This document shows positions 8,340-15,667 of a stretch of DNA of 32,002 nt, in pieces. Numbering within the stretch: the first letter of the stretch is position 1; each line of letters starts with the position of its first letter. A program made the translations under genes and the position numbers. The notes beneath the pieces are model-generated. The model had not been told where the DNA came from and made no database searches. It saw only the letters and a list, made by a program, of their open reading frames with translations. Source of the DNA: an uncultured bacterium (lineage in GTDB: Bacteria; Nitrospirota; Thermodesulfovibrionia; Thermodesulfovibrionales; Dissulfurispiraceae); assembly GCA_937949555.1 (NCBI GenBank), contig CALEDV010000050.1, forward strand, positions 1 to 32,002. The letters run 5' to 3'.

Positions 8340-8540
8340 ATTGCCGATAGAAACTTGTAAGGAGTAAGAGGGCATGCCTGAAAGCCTTTATACTGCCACA
8401 GGGTTTATTAAAAAGGGCCATGGGTCATTCAGTCACCAAGAGGTGATTAGTTTGGCATTGTCTGTGAAGGTGCAGAGGTCTCGTAAAAAGGTGTGGCAAT
8501 AAGGCCTTTTCGGCACACCCCTTACTCCTATCGGCAATTT
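8338..8540 (+). repeat. MITE-like inverted-repeat element, copy 1 (203 bp)
   Basis: Non-coding-looking element bounded by perfect 13-bp inverted ends, AAATTGCCGATAG and CTATCGGCAATTT. The arms remain partly complementary inwards (GAGTAAG against CTTACTC, TGCCACA against TGTGGCA) up to a central hairpin GTCACC-AAGA-GGTGAT, so the whole unit folds as an imperfect hairpin. The left arm carries about 11 extra bases after GATAG. Closely similar copies lie at 27879-28082 and, inverted, at 31828-32002. The right flank AAGG after the inverted end is shared by all copies and may belong to the element. It separates mutL from the PPC-domain gene. Confidence 0.85.
8374..8502 (+). CDS. Hypothetical 42-codon frame inside repeat copy 1
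   Basis: ATG at 8374 preceded by AAGGAG (12 bases upstream); 42 codons to TAA at 8500. It begins MPESLYTATGFIKKGHG and ends in a basic tail, SRKKVWQ. The same frame is intact in the inverted copy (31999 to 31871), with three base differences of which two are silent, but in copy 2 it stops after 12 codons. It runs across both arms of the hairpin, so it may be a chance frame. No family recognised. Confidence 0.2.
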   Translation: MPESLYTATGFIKKGHGSFSHQEVISLALSVKVQRSRKKVWQ

Positions 8541-8544
8541 AAGG

Positions 8545-8556
8545 GATAGATGTAAA
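8545..8556 (+). repeat. Right copy of 12-bp direct repeat flanking repeat element copy 1
   Basis: GATAGATGTAAA, identical to 8328-8339, lies four bases (AAGG) beyond the inverted end of the element. Removing the element plus one repeat would restore a short mutL-to-PPC-gene spacer. Confidence 0.7.
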
Positions 8557-8567
8557 CTTAAGACTAT

Positions 8568-9002
8568 ATGGGGGTAACAATGGATATGAGATTTAATATG
8601 ACCGAAGCATTGCAGGGTAGCCTTAGTAAGGGACAGGATATCGTAAAGTCCCTTAAGGAAATACTAATAGGGCATCACATCAACAGCGGTGTTATCAGCG
8701 CCATAGGTGCAGTGTCTGAGGCTAGGATAGGTTTTTTTAACCCAGACACTAAGAAATATGAAGAAAGACACTTCAATGAGCAGATGGAGGTGTTGTCTCT
8801 GCTTGGAAATGTATCTATCAAGGATCAGGAAATATTCCCTCACCTGCATATTCTTTTATCAAGAAGAGACTACTCTGTGGTGGGAGGTCATTTATATGAG
8901 GGGACAATTGTTTATGCCCTTGAGTATCAGATACTGAAGCTTTCCGGTAATGGGTTCATAAGGCATTTTGACGCAGACACAGGTCTTTTTATCTGGAAGT
9001 AG
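8568..9002 (+). CDS. PPC-domain (DUF296) putative DNA-binding protein
   Basis: 144 residues from the ATG at 8568, or 140 from the ATG at 8580, which follows GGGGGTAAC and may be the true start. The whole chain is one PPC (plants and prokaryotes conserved) domain: GxDIVKSLKEIL, ISAIGAVSEARIGFF, the conserved PHLHILLSR and GGHLYEGTIVYALEYQI. Prokaryotic members form trimers and are often annotated as DNA-binding, but their function is poorly known. It is separated from mutL only by the repeat element, and both are on the plus strand, so they may once have shared a transcript. Confidence 0.88.
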   Translation: MGVTMDMRFNMTEALQGSLSKGQDIVKSLKEILIGHHINSGVISAIGAVSEARIGFFNPDTKKYEERHFNEQMEVLSLLGNVSIKDQEIFPHLHILLSRRDYSVVGGHLYEGTIVYALEYQILKLSGNGFIRHFDADTGLFIWK

Positions 9003-9035
9003 CCAAAGATTGCACTAAGATAACAAGCTTGGCTT

Positions 9036-9752
9036 TCAGTTAGTTTCATATCTCGTTATAAAGGTATCGTATCCCTCCTGGGCAAGGGTATTTGCAACCC
9101 TTTGAACCTCTTTGGCTTCTCTAAATGAACCAATTCTAACACGAAAGTGTTTTATCCCACTTATAACTGCTGGCACAATATATACATCCCTGTATTTGAT
9201 TTCAAGCCCTGCCTTGAGTCTTAGGGCATTGGACTCTTCCCTAAAAGAACCTATCTGTATGGTCATAGGCCCCGCAATGACACTGCCCCTAACAACCTTG
9301 ACATATCGCATATCCCTTGCAAAGGGCTCTATATCTACCGGGGCAACTCCTGGGCCAATAGTATCGAGCCTTCTTGCTGCGCCATAGGAGAGGTCTAAAT
9401 CCCTTCCAGCAACAAAGGGGCCTCTATCGTTTACGGTGCATTCCACCATCCTGTTGTTGCTTGGATTGCTTACCCTGAGCATAGTTCCAAAGGGAAATTC
9501 CCTGTGGGCGCAGGTTAGGGCATACATGTCAAAGGGTTCGCCCGATGCAGTGGGTCTTCCATGGAATTCAGCCCCATACCAGGAGGCAAGCACCCTCTGT
9601 CTTTTCCCCTCTATCCTCTCTGTCTCAGGAGGTCTTCTGTCTTCGGGTATTGTTGGATAGGGAGGCGCTGGTCTTTTGGAGGGCGCACAGGAAGACAGCA
9701 GGAGAAGGATCAGAAAAAAACTGAAAAAATGTATGATATATTTGGCAGACAT
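9036..9752 (-). CDS. rlpA: Septal ring lytic transglycosylase RlpA family lipoprotein
   Basis: 238 residues. A signal peptide ends in lipobox LSSC (Cys at about 22), then a Pro-rich linker, a double-psi beta-barrel domain (ASWYGAEFHGRPTASGEPFD, ALTCAHREFPFGT, NDRGPF with the catalytic-type Asp, then LDLSYGAARRL) and a C-terminal SPOR domain (about 160-238, with two IGSFRE repeats) that binds denuded septal peptidoglycan. In relatives RlpA is an outer-membrane lipoprotein that cleaves or organises septal glycan strands. It starts 2 bases after the hslU stop and is probably cotranscribed. Confidence 0.93.
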   Translation of the reverse strand: MSAKYIIHFFSFFLILLLLSSCAPSKRPAPPYPTIPEDRRPPETERIEGKRQRVLASWYGAEFHGRPTASGEPFDMYALTCAHREFPFGTMLRVSNPSNNRMVECTVNDRGPFVAGRDLDLSYGAARRLDTIGPGVAPVDIEPFARDMRYVKVVRGSVIAGPMTIQIGSFREESNALRLKAGLEIKYRDVYIVPAVISGIKHFRVRIGSFREAKEVQRVANTLAQEGYDTFITRYETN

Positions 9753-9754
9753 TC

Positions 9755-11095
9755 TTATAAGATATATCTGCTTAGGTCCTCATCCTTGACAACGTCTCTG
9801 AGCCTGTCAAGCACATAATTTCTGTTGATTGTCACAGTCACTCCCTGCATATCACAGGCATTAAAGGATATCTCCTCAAGCAACCGTTCCAGAACCGTAT
9901 GAAGCCTTCTGGCGCCTATGTTCTCGGTTTTTTCATTGACTGTAGCAGCAATACCAGCAATTTCATCAATGGAATCATCCTTAAAGTCAAGGGTTACCTG
10001 TTCTGTAGCAAGAAGGGCAATATATTGTTTGATTAGGGCATTGTCGGGCTCTGTGAGGATCCTAACAAAATCGTCCTTTCCTAAGGATTCCAACTCAACC
10101 CTTATAGGGAACCTGCCCTGTAGTTCTGGTATGAGGTCAGAAGGCTTTGCCATATGGAAGGCACCTGCTGCTATAAAAAGTATATGGTCTGTCTTGACCG
10201 CTCCATGTTTAGTATTGACCGTTGACCCTTCTACTATTGGAAGCATGTCTCTCTGCACCCCTTCCCTTGACACATCTGGCCCATGACTCTGTCCTTTGCT
10301 TGCAATCTTGTCTATTTCGTCTATAAAGACAATACCGGTCTGTTCAACCCTCTCTATTGCCTCCTTTGTTATCTTTTCCATATCAATGAGTTTAGCCGCC
10401 TCTTCACGAGCTAATAGGGCAAGGGCTTCAGAGACCTTGAGTTTCTTCCGCTTGGTCTTTTCAGGAAGCATACTGCCGAGCATCTCCTTGAGATTGATCT
10501 CTATTTCTTCAAGGGCAACATTTGATACCACCCCAAAGGGCATTATCTTTTCTTTCACCTCTATTTCTACGTATCTTTTGTCTAGCTTACCCTCCCTAAG
10601 ATGGGCGCGTAGTTTTTCCCTTGTATAATTGTAGTTGTCCTTTTCTTCCTCTTTGCCCTCGGAGTTCTTCTGGTTCTTTAAGGGAGGAAGCAGCAGGTCA
10701 AGCACCTTCTCTTCGGCTATGCCCTTAGCCTTTTCCCGTACCATTTCCATATGCTCTGATTTCACCATGTTTACAGCTGTCTCTGTAATATCCCTTATCA
10801 TTGACTCCACATCTCTTCCTACATATCCAACCTCTGTGAACTTTGATGCCTCAATCTTTAAAAAGGGGGCATTTGCGAGTTTTGCGAGTCTTCTTGCTAT
10901 TTCTGTCTTGCCTACCCCCGTGGGTCCAATCATGAGTATGTTTTTAGGGAGCACCTCATCCCTTAATTCCTGGGGCAGTTTGGTTCGTCTCCATCGGTTT
11001 CTCAAGGCTACAGCCACAGCCCTCTTTGCCTTTTCCTGTCCAATAATGTACTTATCAAGTTCGCTGACAATAAATTTGGGTGTTAGATTATCCAT
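9755..11095 (-). CDS. hslU: ATP-dependent protease ATPase subunit HslU (ClpY)
   Basis: 446 residues, the normal size. Walker A GPTGVGKT at 57-64, a long charged I-domain (about 110-230, rich in Lys/Glu), Walker [11 protein letters not shown], sensor region and arginine finger in the C-terminal AAA+ part, and the C-terminal tail LSRYIL that docks into HslV and activates it. HslU hexamers unfold substrates and feed the HslV peptidase. The start overlaps hslV by 8 bases, so both are made from one message. Confidence 0.98.
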   Translation of the reverse strand: MDNLTPKFIVSELDKYIIGQEKAKRAVAVALRNRWRRTKLPQELRDEVLPKNILMIGPTGVGKTEIARRLAKLANAPFLKIEASKFTEVGYVGRDVESMIRDITETAVNMVKSEHMEMVREKAKGIAEEKVLDLLLPPLKNQKNSEGKEEEKDNYNYTREKLRAHLREGKLDKRYVEIEVKEKIMPFGVVSNVALEEIEINLKEMLGSMLPEKTKRKKLKVSEALALLAREEAAKLIDMEKITKEAIERVEQTGIVFIDEIDKIASKGQSHGPDVSREGVQRDMLPIVEGSTVNTKHGAVKTDHILFIAAGAFHMAKPSDLIPELQGRFPIRVELESLGKDDFVRILTEPDNALIKQYIALLATEQVTLDFKDDSIDEIAGIAATVNEKTENIGARRLHTVLERLLEEISFNACDMQGVTVTINRNYVLDRLRDVVKDEDLSRYIL

Positions 11096-11663
11096 TTATC
11101 TCCCTTTGACCCTGTGCCTTAGCATCACTATCCAGTTCAAGGGTCTCAATAACTATATTTTTGTTGGTGTATATGCATGTATCTGCGGCAATAGACATTG
11201 CCTTTTTAACTATCTCCTCTGGAGAGAGACTGGTGTTTTCATAAAGAGCCCTTGCCGCTGCGTGGGCAAAGGGGCCGCCAGACCCAATAGCTGCAATCCC
11301 ATGCTCTGGTTCAAGCACATCGCCATTGCCTGAGATTATAAAGGTGTGTTGGATGTCAGCTACGATGAGAAGCGCCTCAAGGCGCCTTAGTATTTTGTCG
11401 GTGCGCCATTCCTTTGCAAGCTCTACGGCAGAACGTTTTATGTTACCCCTATAGGCGTCAAGCTTTGACTCAAACTTCTCAAAAAGCGTAAAGGCATCTG
11501 CCGTTGCCCCTGCAAAACCTGCAAGCACTTGGTTATTGTACATCTTGCGGGTCTTTTTGGCGTTTTGTTTTAATATAGTATTTCCAAGGGTAACCTGGCC
11601 ATCACCGGCCATGGCAACCCTGTTGTCTTTGTTTACACACAGTATTGTTGTGCCCTGAAACAT
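11088..11663 (-). CDS. hslV: ATP-dependent protease peptidase subunit HslV (ClpQ)
   Basis: 191 residues. A proteasome-beta-like fold with a short propeptide (MFQG) before the catalytic N-terminal Thr of TTILCV, followed by [39 protein letters not shown] and [15 protein letters not shown]. The 15-residue hydrophilic C-terminal extension is a little longer than in E. coli. Good ribosome site (GGGAGG, 9-base spacer). First gene of the hslV-hslU-rlpA run. Confidence 0.98.
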   Translation of the reverse strand: MFQGTTILCVNKDNRVAMAGDGQVTLGNTILKQNAKKTRKMYNNQVLAGFAGATADAFTLFEKFESKLDAYRGNIKRSAVELAKEWRTDKILRRLEALLIVADIQHTFIISGNGDVLEPEHGIAAIGSGGPFAHAAARALYENTSLSPEEIVKKAMSIAADTCIYTNKNIVIETLELDSDAKAQGQREING

Positions 11664-11763
11664 ATAGTTTATCCTCCCAATGAATTTTACTACACCCTAA
11701 AACATCCATGAGCAAGCCTTATCTAAAAACCCTCTTGATTTTGCTAATAGGATAACAATTTTC

Positions 11764-12590
11764 TTATAAAAATGCCTCTTTAGAGGTCTCTTTTATTTCC
11801 CTTAAGGCACTTAAGAATGCCTCGTTGGCCTCATGCAGTCCTATACTCACCCCAATCCAATTAGGAAACCTAAATCCGGTCATGCTCCTTATCATAATCC
11901 CCTTATATAGAAATTTTCTATAGGCATAGGTGTCGCTAATGGGTAATTTTATCATTATAAAACAGCCCTCTGCTGATTGTATTGGCATCCCCATTTCCCT
12001 CAGTTCTGAAAGCATATAGTCCTTTTCCCTCCTCACATGCAATCTGCTCCTTTCAATATGAACCTTGTCTTCTAAGGCAGCTAAGGCACAATCTTGGGCT
12101 ATAGTATTGACTGAATAGACCACACAGGTTTTTTTAAGAATATCCACTGCCTCTTTACTGCCCGCAAGATAACCGACCCTAAGCCCTGCAAGCCCGTATA
12201 TCTTTGAGAAGGTCCTAAAGGACAACAAATTTGGAAATCTATCAATAAGTCTAATTGTATCAGGGAAATCCTCGGCCTCTACATACTCACCATAGGCCTC
12301 ATCTACAACAACTATGCATCTACCGTTGATATCACTTAAGAAATCTGTCAATGCCTCTCTGTTCCAGTAGGTGCCTGTAGGATTGTTAGGGTTGCATATA
12401 AATACGACCTTTGTCCGCTTATCAACGGCATTCAAGATAGAATCTCTATCAAAACAAAAATCTCTTAGTGCCCTTAACCTCACCTCAATCCCTGAGAAAG
12501 TTGCGACCCATTCATACACTGCAATTGATGATTCCTCTTGCAAACTTACAGAGAAACAGATATTGAATGCCCTGAGATTTATATCCCCCT
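11764..12590 (-). pseudogene. hisC: Histidinol-phosphate aminotransferase-like gene lacking its 5' third
   Basis: The frame matches HisC-type class I/II aminotransferases from the substrate/PLP region onwards: SSIAVYEWVATFSG, VFICNPNNPTGTY, DEAYGEY, SFRTFSKIYGLAGLRVGYL with the PLP-binding Lys, and a complete C-terminal domain. The first about 90-100 residues, with the N-terminal arm and the GNGSDE-type PLP-phosphate motif, are missing. The only start near its 5' end is a TTG at 12543 without a ribosome site. Similarity seems to reach back to about 12590, where a stop cuts the frame and the upstream gene fragment begins. It is read as a deletion product, probably inactive, rather than a short novel enzyme. 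Confidence 0.75.
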
Positions 12591-12829
12591 CTTTTTATCT
12601 GGAAGTCTATTCTTGCATAATAAATACCGTTATAGAATTTTATAGTTAAATCATCCTCCTGCCTGCCAAGATTACATAGATAGGAGAATATCTCCTCTGC
12701 AGCGAGGGCAAGGGCAAGGGATTCTTGATTGCCTAAACCTATAGCCAAAGCTGCCATTTCAGCGTAGGATCTGACTATGGGAATGTAACGGTTCTCTGCA
12801 GTAAGCGTCAAAGTGAGGGGCTTTGTCAT
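12512..12829 (-). pseudogene. Truncated HATPase (RsbW/anti-sigma-like) gene fragment
   Basis: A 105-codon frame. Residues 1-78 look like the start of an anti-sigma/RsbW-like GHKL ATPase domain (MTKPLTLTLTAENRYIPIV, then LALALAAEEIFSYL as a weak N-box region). The G-boxes that should follow are absent. From about residue 80 the frame runs out of register into the hisC remnant. In some bacteria such domains are fused to GNAT acetyltransferases; that larger parent gene is only a guess. It follows the PilS-like kinase gene by 67 bases. Confidence 0.45.
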
Positions 12830-12896
12830 ATTAATCTTTATACTAAATGTTTACCCTATAATTATTCAATTTTTGATAATAATCTGGAGGTTTTAA

Positions 12897-14072
12897 TCAA
12901 AGCCCAGGAAGCGCTATAATAAAGCACGCCCCTCCAAGCTCAGACCTCTCTATAGATATACTGCCTCCTAAGTCTGTTATTATTCTGTAGGCAATAGCAA
13001 GGCCCAAGCCAGTGCCTTTAGGTTTTGTGGTAAAGAAGGGCTCAAAGACCTTATCTTTTAAGCCTTCCTTCAGTCCCTCTCCATCATCTTCCACAACGAT
13101 TAGATTCTTCCTCTCTGGATATAAACCCTCAATATCAGAAAGTGCCTTCAAAGTTACTTTGACCTTACTCTTGGCAGCCTCTATTGCGTTTTTCAAAATG
13201 TTGCCTAAGGCGACCTCGATAAAGGTTCTGTTTGCATTTATGAAAATGCCCTCCTGAATATCAAGCCCCAACTGGATCCTTTCTTGTTTGTAATTGTTAG
13301 TAATCTGAAAAATCAATCCTGAGAGGTCTATCCTCTCTTTAAGGGCATCTGAGGGTCTTGAGAACATCAGAAAGTCTCTAATTAGGTTGTTGATACGTTT
13401 GATGTCATCCTCAAGCATATCAATGAAATCCTTAATATCCTTGCCTTCTTTTATTAATTGAATGGACGCGGATATAGAGGCAAGGGGGTTTCTCAGTTCA
13501 TGGGCAAGATCAGCGCTCAAACGAAAAAGCCTCTCATAACCCTGCATCTTGATCCTTTCCTCTTCAAGTTTTTTGATATAATTTGCCTGTTTCATGAGCC
13601 TTTCGCTCACCTGATTCCCTGCAAAGCATATTGAGATGAAGGCGATAAAGTGAAGGGCAATATTTATCAAATTATCCTTCTCTGGTAGTACGCCTGCAAA
13701 GAAATATACAGAACTGTAGAGAAGTATAGTGATAACAGGGAACATAAAAACCCACTTTTCCCTTATAGAAAGAGAGGCAAAGAAAATAGGGAACAAATAG
13801 AGCAATGTCAGATAGGAATAGGAATAAAAATGAAACCCTGTATAGACAATAGCAGTAACAAAAAAAATGTCCAGGACAAAATCAAGGGGATGAGACCCTT
13901 TGGGATTGATAATAAGCCTTATTAGCGCCAAGAATCCATAAAGGCCAATCAGCAGTACCACTCTATCAAGCACAAATAGGTCGCCAGTGAGGTGAAAGGC
14001 AACTTGTAAGGCAATAGCAAATACAAGCCTGCCTACAAGGTAATAATTAATCAATCCTATTTGCTGATGCAT
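12897..14072 (-). CDS. PilS/NtrB-like membrane sensor histidine kinase
   Basis: 391 residues. About six hydrophobic segments span residues 8-152 with short loops, so sensing is probably within or near the membrane. A short coiled linker follows (about 158-180), then the H-box LAHELRNPLASISASIQL with phospho-acceptor His191, N-box GNILKNAIEAA, and G-boxes VVEDDGEGL and GTGLGLAIAYRI. The architecture resembles PilS and other NtrB-type kinases that act on sigma-54 activators. No response regulator is adjacent; a truncated ATPase fragment follows. The start ATG lies 45 bases after accA. Confidence 0.9.
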   Translation of the reverse strand: MHQQIGLINYYLVGRLVFAIALQVAFHLTGDLFVLDRVVLLIGLYGFLALIRLIINPKGSHPLDFVLDIFFVTAIVYTGFHFYSYSYLTLLYLFPIFFASLSIREKWVFMFPVITILLYSSVYFFAGVLPEKDNLINIALHFIAFISICFAGNQVSERLMKQANYIKKLEEERIKMQGYERLFRLSADLAHELRNPLASISASIQLIKEGKDIKDFIDMLEDDIKRINNLIRDFLMFSRPSDALKERIDLSGLIFQITNNYKQERIQLGLDIQEGIFINANRTFIEVALGNILKNAIEAAKSKVKVTLKALSDIEGLYPERKNLIVVEDDGEGLKEGLKDKVFEPFFTTKPKGTGLGLAIAYRIITDLGGSISIERSELGGACFIIALPGL

Positions 14073-14117
14073 ATCCTGAGATATTTGCTATCGGGTAAAA
14101 CCCAATAAAGAGAAGGA

Positions 14118-15086
14118 CTATTCCTTAAAGGCCCCAATCCTGCGGAGCTTCTTGTATCTTTCCTCAATTAAGCGGTTTGGGGTTTTACCCTGAAGAACCT
14201 CCAGGGCCTTGATTATGTGTTCGGCAATCCTTTTTGACATGCCCTCAGGGTCTTTGTGGGCGCCCCCAGGGGGTTCGGGTATTATGTCGTCAATAATCTT
14301 GTATCCCTTTAGGTCTGAGGCAGTGAGCTTCAGGGACAAGGCTGCCCTTGAGAAATCCTCAGCAGTTAGATCGGAGGTCTTTTTCCATAGTATAGCAGCG
14401 CATCCCTCCGGAGATATAACAGAATATATGGAATTTTCCAACATATAAAGCCTATCAGCCACCGATAGGGCAAGGGCGCCGCCACTGCCGCCTTCTCCTA
14501 TTACGATGGAAACTATAGGGGTCTTAAGCCTCGACATCTCCATAAGGTTACTTGCAATTGCCTCAGCCTGTCCCCTTTCCTCTGCCCCTATGCCAGGATA
14601 TGCCCCAGGTGTGTCAATCATCGTCACTACAGGCAGTCTAAACCTCTCAGCAAGTCCCATAAGCCTCATTGCCTTTCTGTATCCCTCTGGGTTTGGCTGC
14701 CCAAAGTTTCTGGATATCCTCTCCCTTGTCCCTCTGCCCTTCTGATGGCCTATGATCATGTAGGATTGATTGTTTATCCTCCCTATGCCACCTATGATTG
14801 AAGGGTCATCGCCAAAGCGTCTATCCCCATGCAGCTCTATAAAGTCCTCAGCAAGCAGATTGATGTAATCAAGGGTATAAGGACGCTCTGGGTGTCTGGC
14901 GATCTGGGTCCTCTGCCAAGGAGACAGATTTGAATATATCTCAGCGCGGAGATCCTTAACCTTCTTCTCTAACCTCTTTATCTCTGAGGCAATATCAATA
15001 TCTCCTCCCTCGGATATCTTCCTCAGTTCCTCGATCTTTTCCTCCAGTTCCCCAATAGGTTTTTCAAAATCAAGATAATAAGCCAT
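14118..15086 (-). CDS. accA: Acetyl-CoA carboxylase carboxyltransferase subunit alpha
   Basis: 322 residues, the standard length. An N-terminal helical region ([17 protein letters not shown]) is followed by [79 protein letters not shown] and [11 protein letters not shown], the carboxyltransferase signature. With AccD it transfers CO2 from carboxybiotin to acetyl-CoA, the first step of fatty-acid synthesis. Ribosome site AAGGAG. Placement downstream of dnaE, here with one gene between, is common in bacteria. Confidence 0.98.
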   Translation of the reverse strand: MAYYLDFEKPIGELEEKIEELRKISEGGDIDIASEIKRLEKKVKDLRAEIYSNLSPWQRTQIARHPERPYTLDYINLLAEDFIELHGDRRFGDDPSIIGGIGRINNQSYMIIGHQKGRGTRERISRNFGQPNPEGYRKAMRLMGLAERFRLPVVTMIDTPGAYPGIGAEERGQAEAIASNLMEMSRLKTPIVSIVIGEGGSGGALALSVADRLYMLENSIYSVISPEGCAAILWKKTSDLTAEDFSRAALSLKLTASDLKGYKIIDDIIPEPPGGAHKDPEGMSKRIAEHIIKALEVLQGKTPNRLIEERYKKLRRIGAFKE

Positions 15087-15118
15087 TAGCTCTCCTTATA
15101 TTTAATACACTGTCAATA

Positions 15119-15637
15119 CTATGCCAAATAATCTTCTATCCTGCTCGCCCAAACCCTATAACCATCGTTGCTTAAATGCACACAATCATCGGTGAAGTAG
15201 GACTTGATTGGCCTGTCTGAGGAATCCACGAAAAATGGAAAAACATCCAAGAATCCTACTCCCAAATCTCGTGCAAGCACCTCAATCTCCTTGTTTATTC
15301 CTTTAATTACTTGAAGATACTCTAAAAAATCTCCACATACAGGCAAAAGACTCTGAATGGTAAATTCTACTCCTAATGCTAAAACCCTAAAAAACTCTGC
15401 AATCCTCCGCAAATTATACACCACCTCTTGCCCATCCATAAGTATGTCATTTATTCCAGACATGAGCATTACCCTATCCCCTGAGATTAGGGCGCTTTTT
15501 ATGAGATTGAGCCTTGAGTGTAAGCCCAGTGTAGTCTCTCCAGCAATGCCAAGATTCAATGTCCTTCGCCCTTTTAGCAGAAGATCCCAATTGCCAAATT
15601 CTGTAAGAGAATCTCCTATGAGAACAACCCTGCTCAT
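15119..15637 (-). CDS. SGNH/GDSL-family hydrolase
   Basis: 172 residues from the ATG at 15637. All SGNH blocks are visible: GDSLTE (Ser10) in block I, IAGETT in block II, SGINDIL in block III, and DDCVHLSNDGY with the catalytic Asp/His pair in block V. Such enzymes are esterases, lipases or acyl/acetyl hydrolases; no signal peptide is seen, so a cytoplasmic role is likely. A TTG at 15661 is an alternative start, but the AAGGAG that precedes the ATG lies inside that longer form. The gene sits between dnaE and accA with short spacers. The substrate cannot be told. Confidence 0.85.
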   Translation of the reverse strand: MSRVVLIGDSLTEFGNWDLLLKGRRTLNLGIAGETTLGLHSRLNLIKSALISGDRVMLMSGINDILMDGQEVVYNLRRIAEFFRVLALGVEFTIQSLLPVCGDFLEYLQVIKGINKEIEVLARDLGVGFLDVFPFFVDSSDRPIKSYFTDDCVHLSNDGYRVWASRIEDYLA

Positions 15638-15667
15638 GCTGTCTAAAAAATCTCCTTGCAATATTTA

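Noticed and set aside
9003-9035. Terminator between the PPC-domain gene and rlpA
   Set aside because: Only a 4-bp AAGC/GCTT stem is visible in the short convergent spacer; too weak to call.
10635-11333. 232-codon open frame on the plus strand
   Set aside because: Lies antisense to hslU and hslV, Ser/Leu-rich composition typical of a shadow frame, no ribosome site or family match.
12512-12590. Programmed frameshift joining the ATPase fragment to hisC
   Set aside because: Both partners lack essential parts (G-boxes; N-terminal aminotransferase region), so a fused product would not be a sensible protein.
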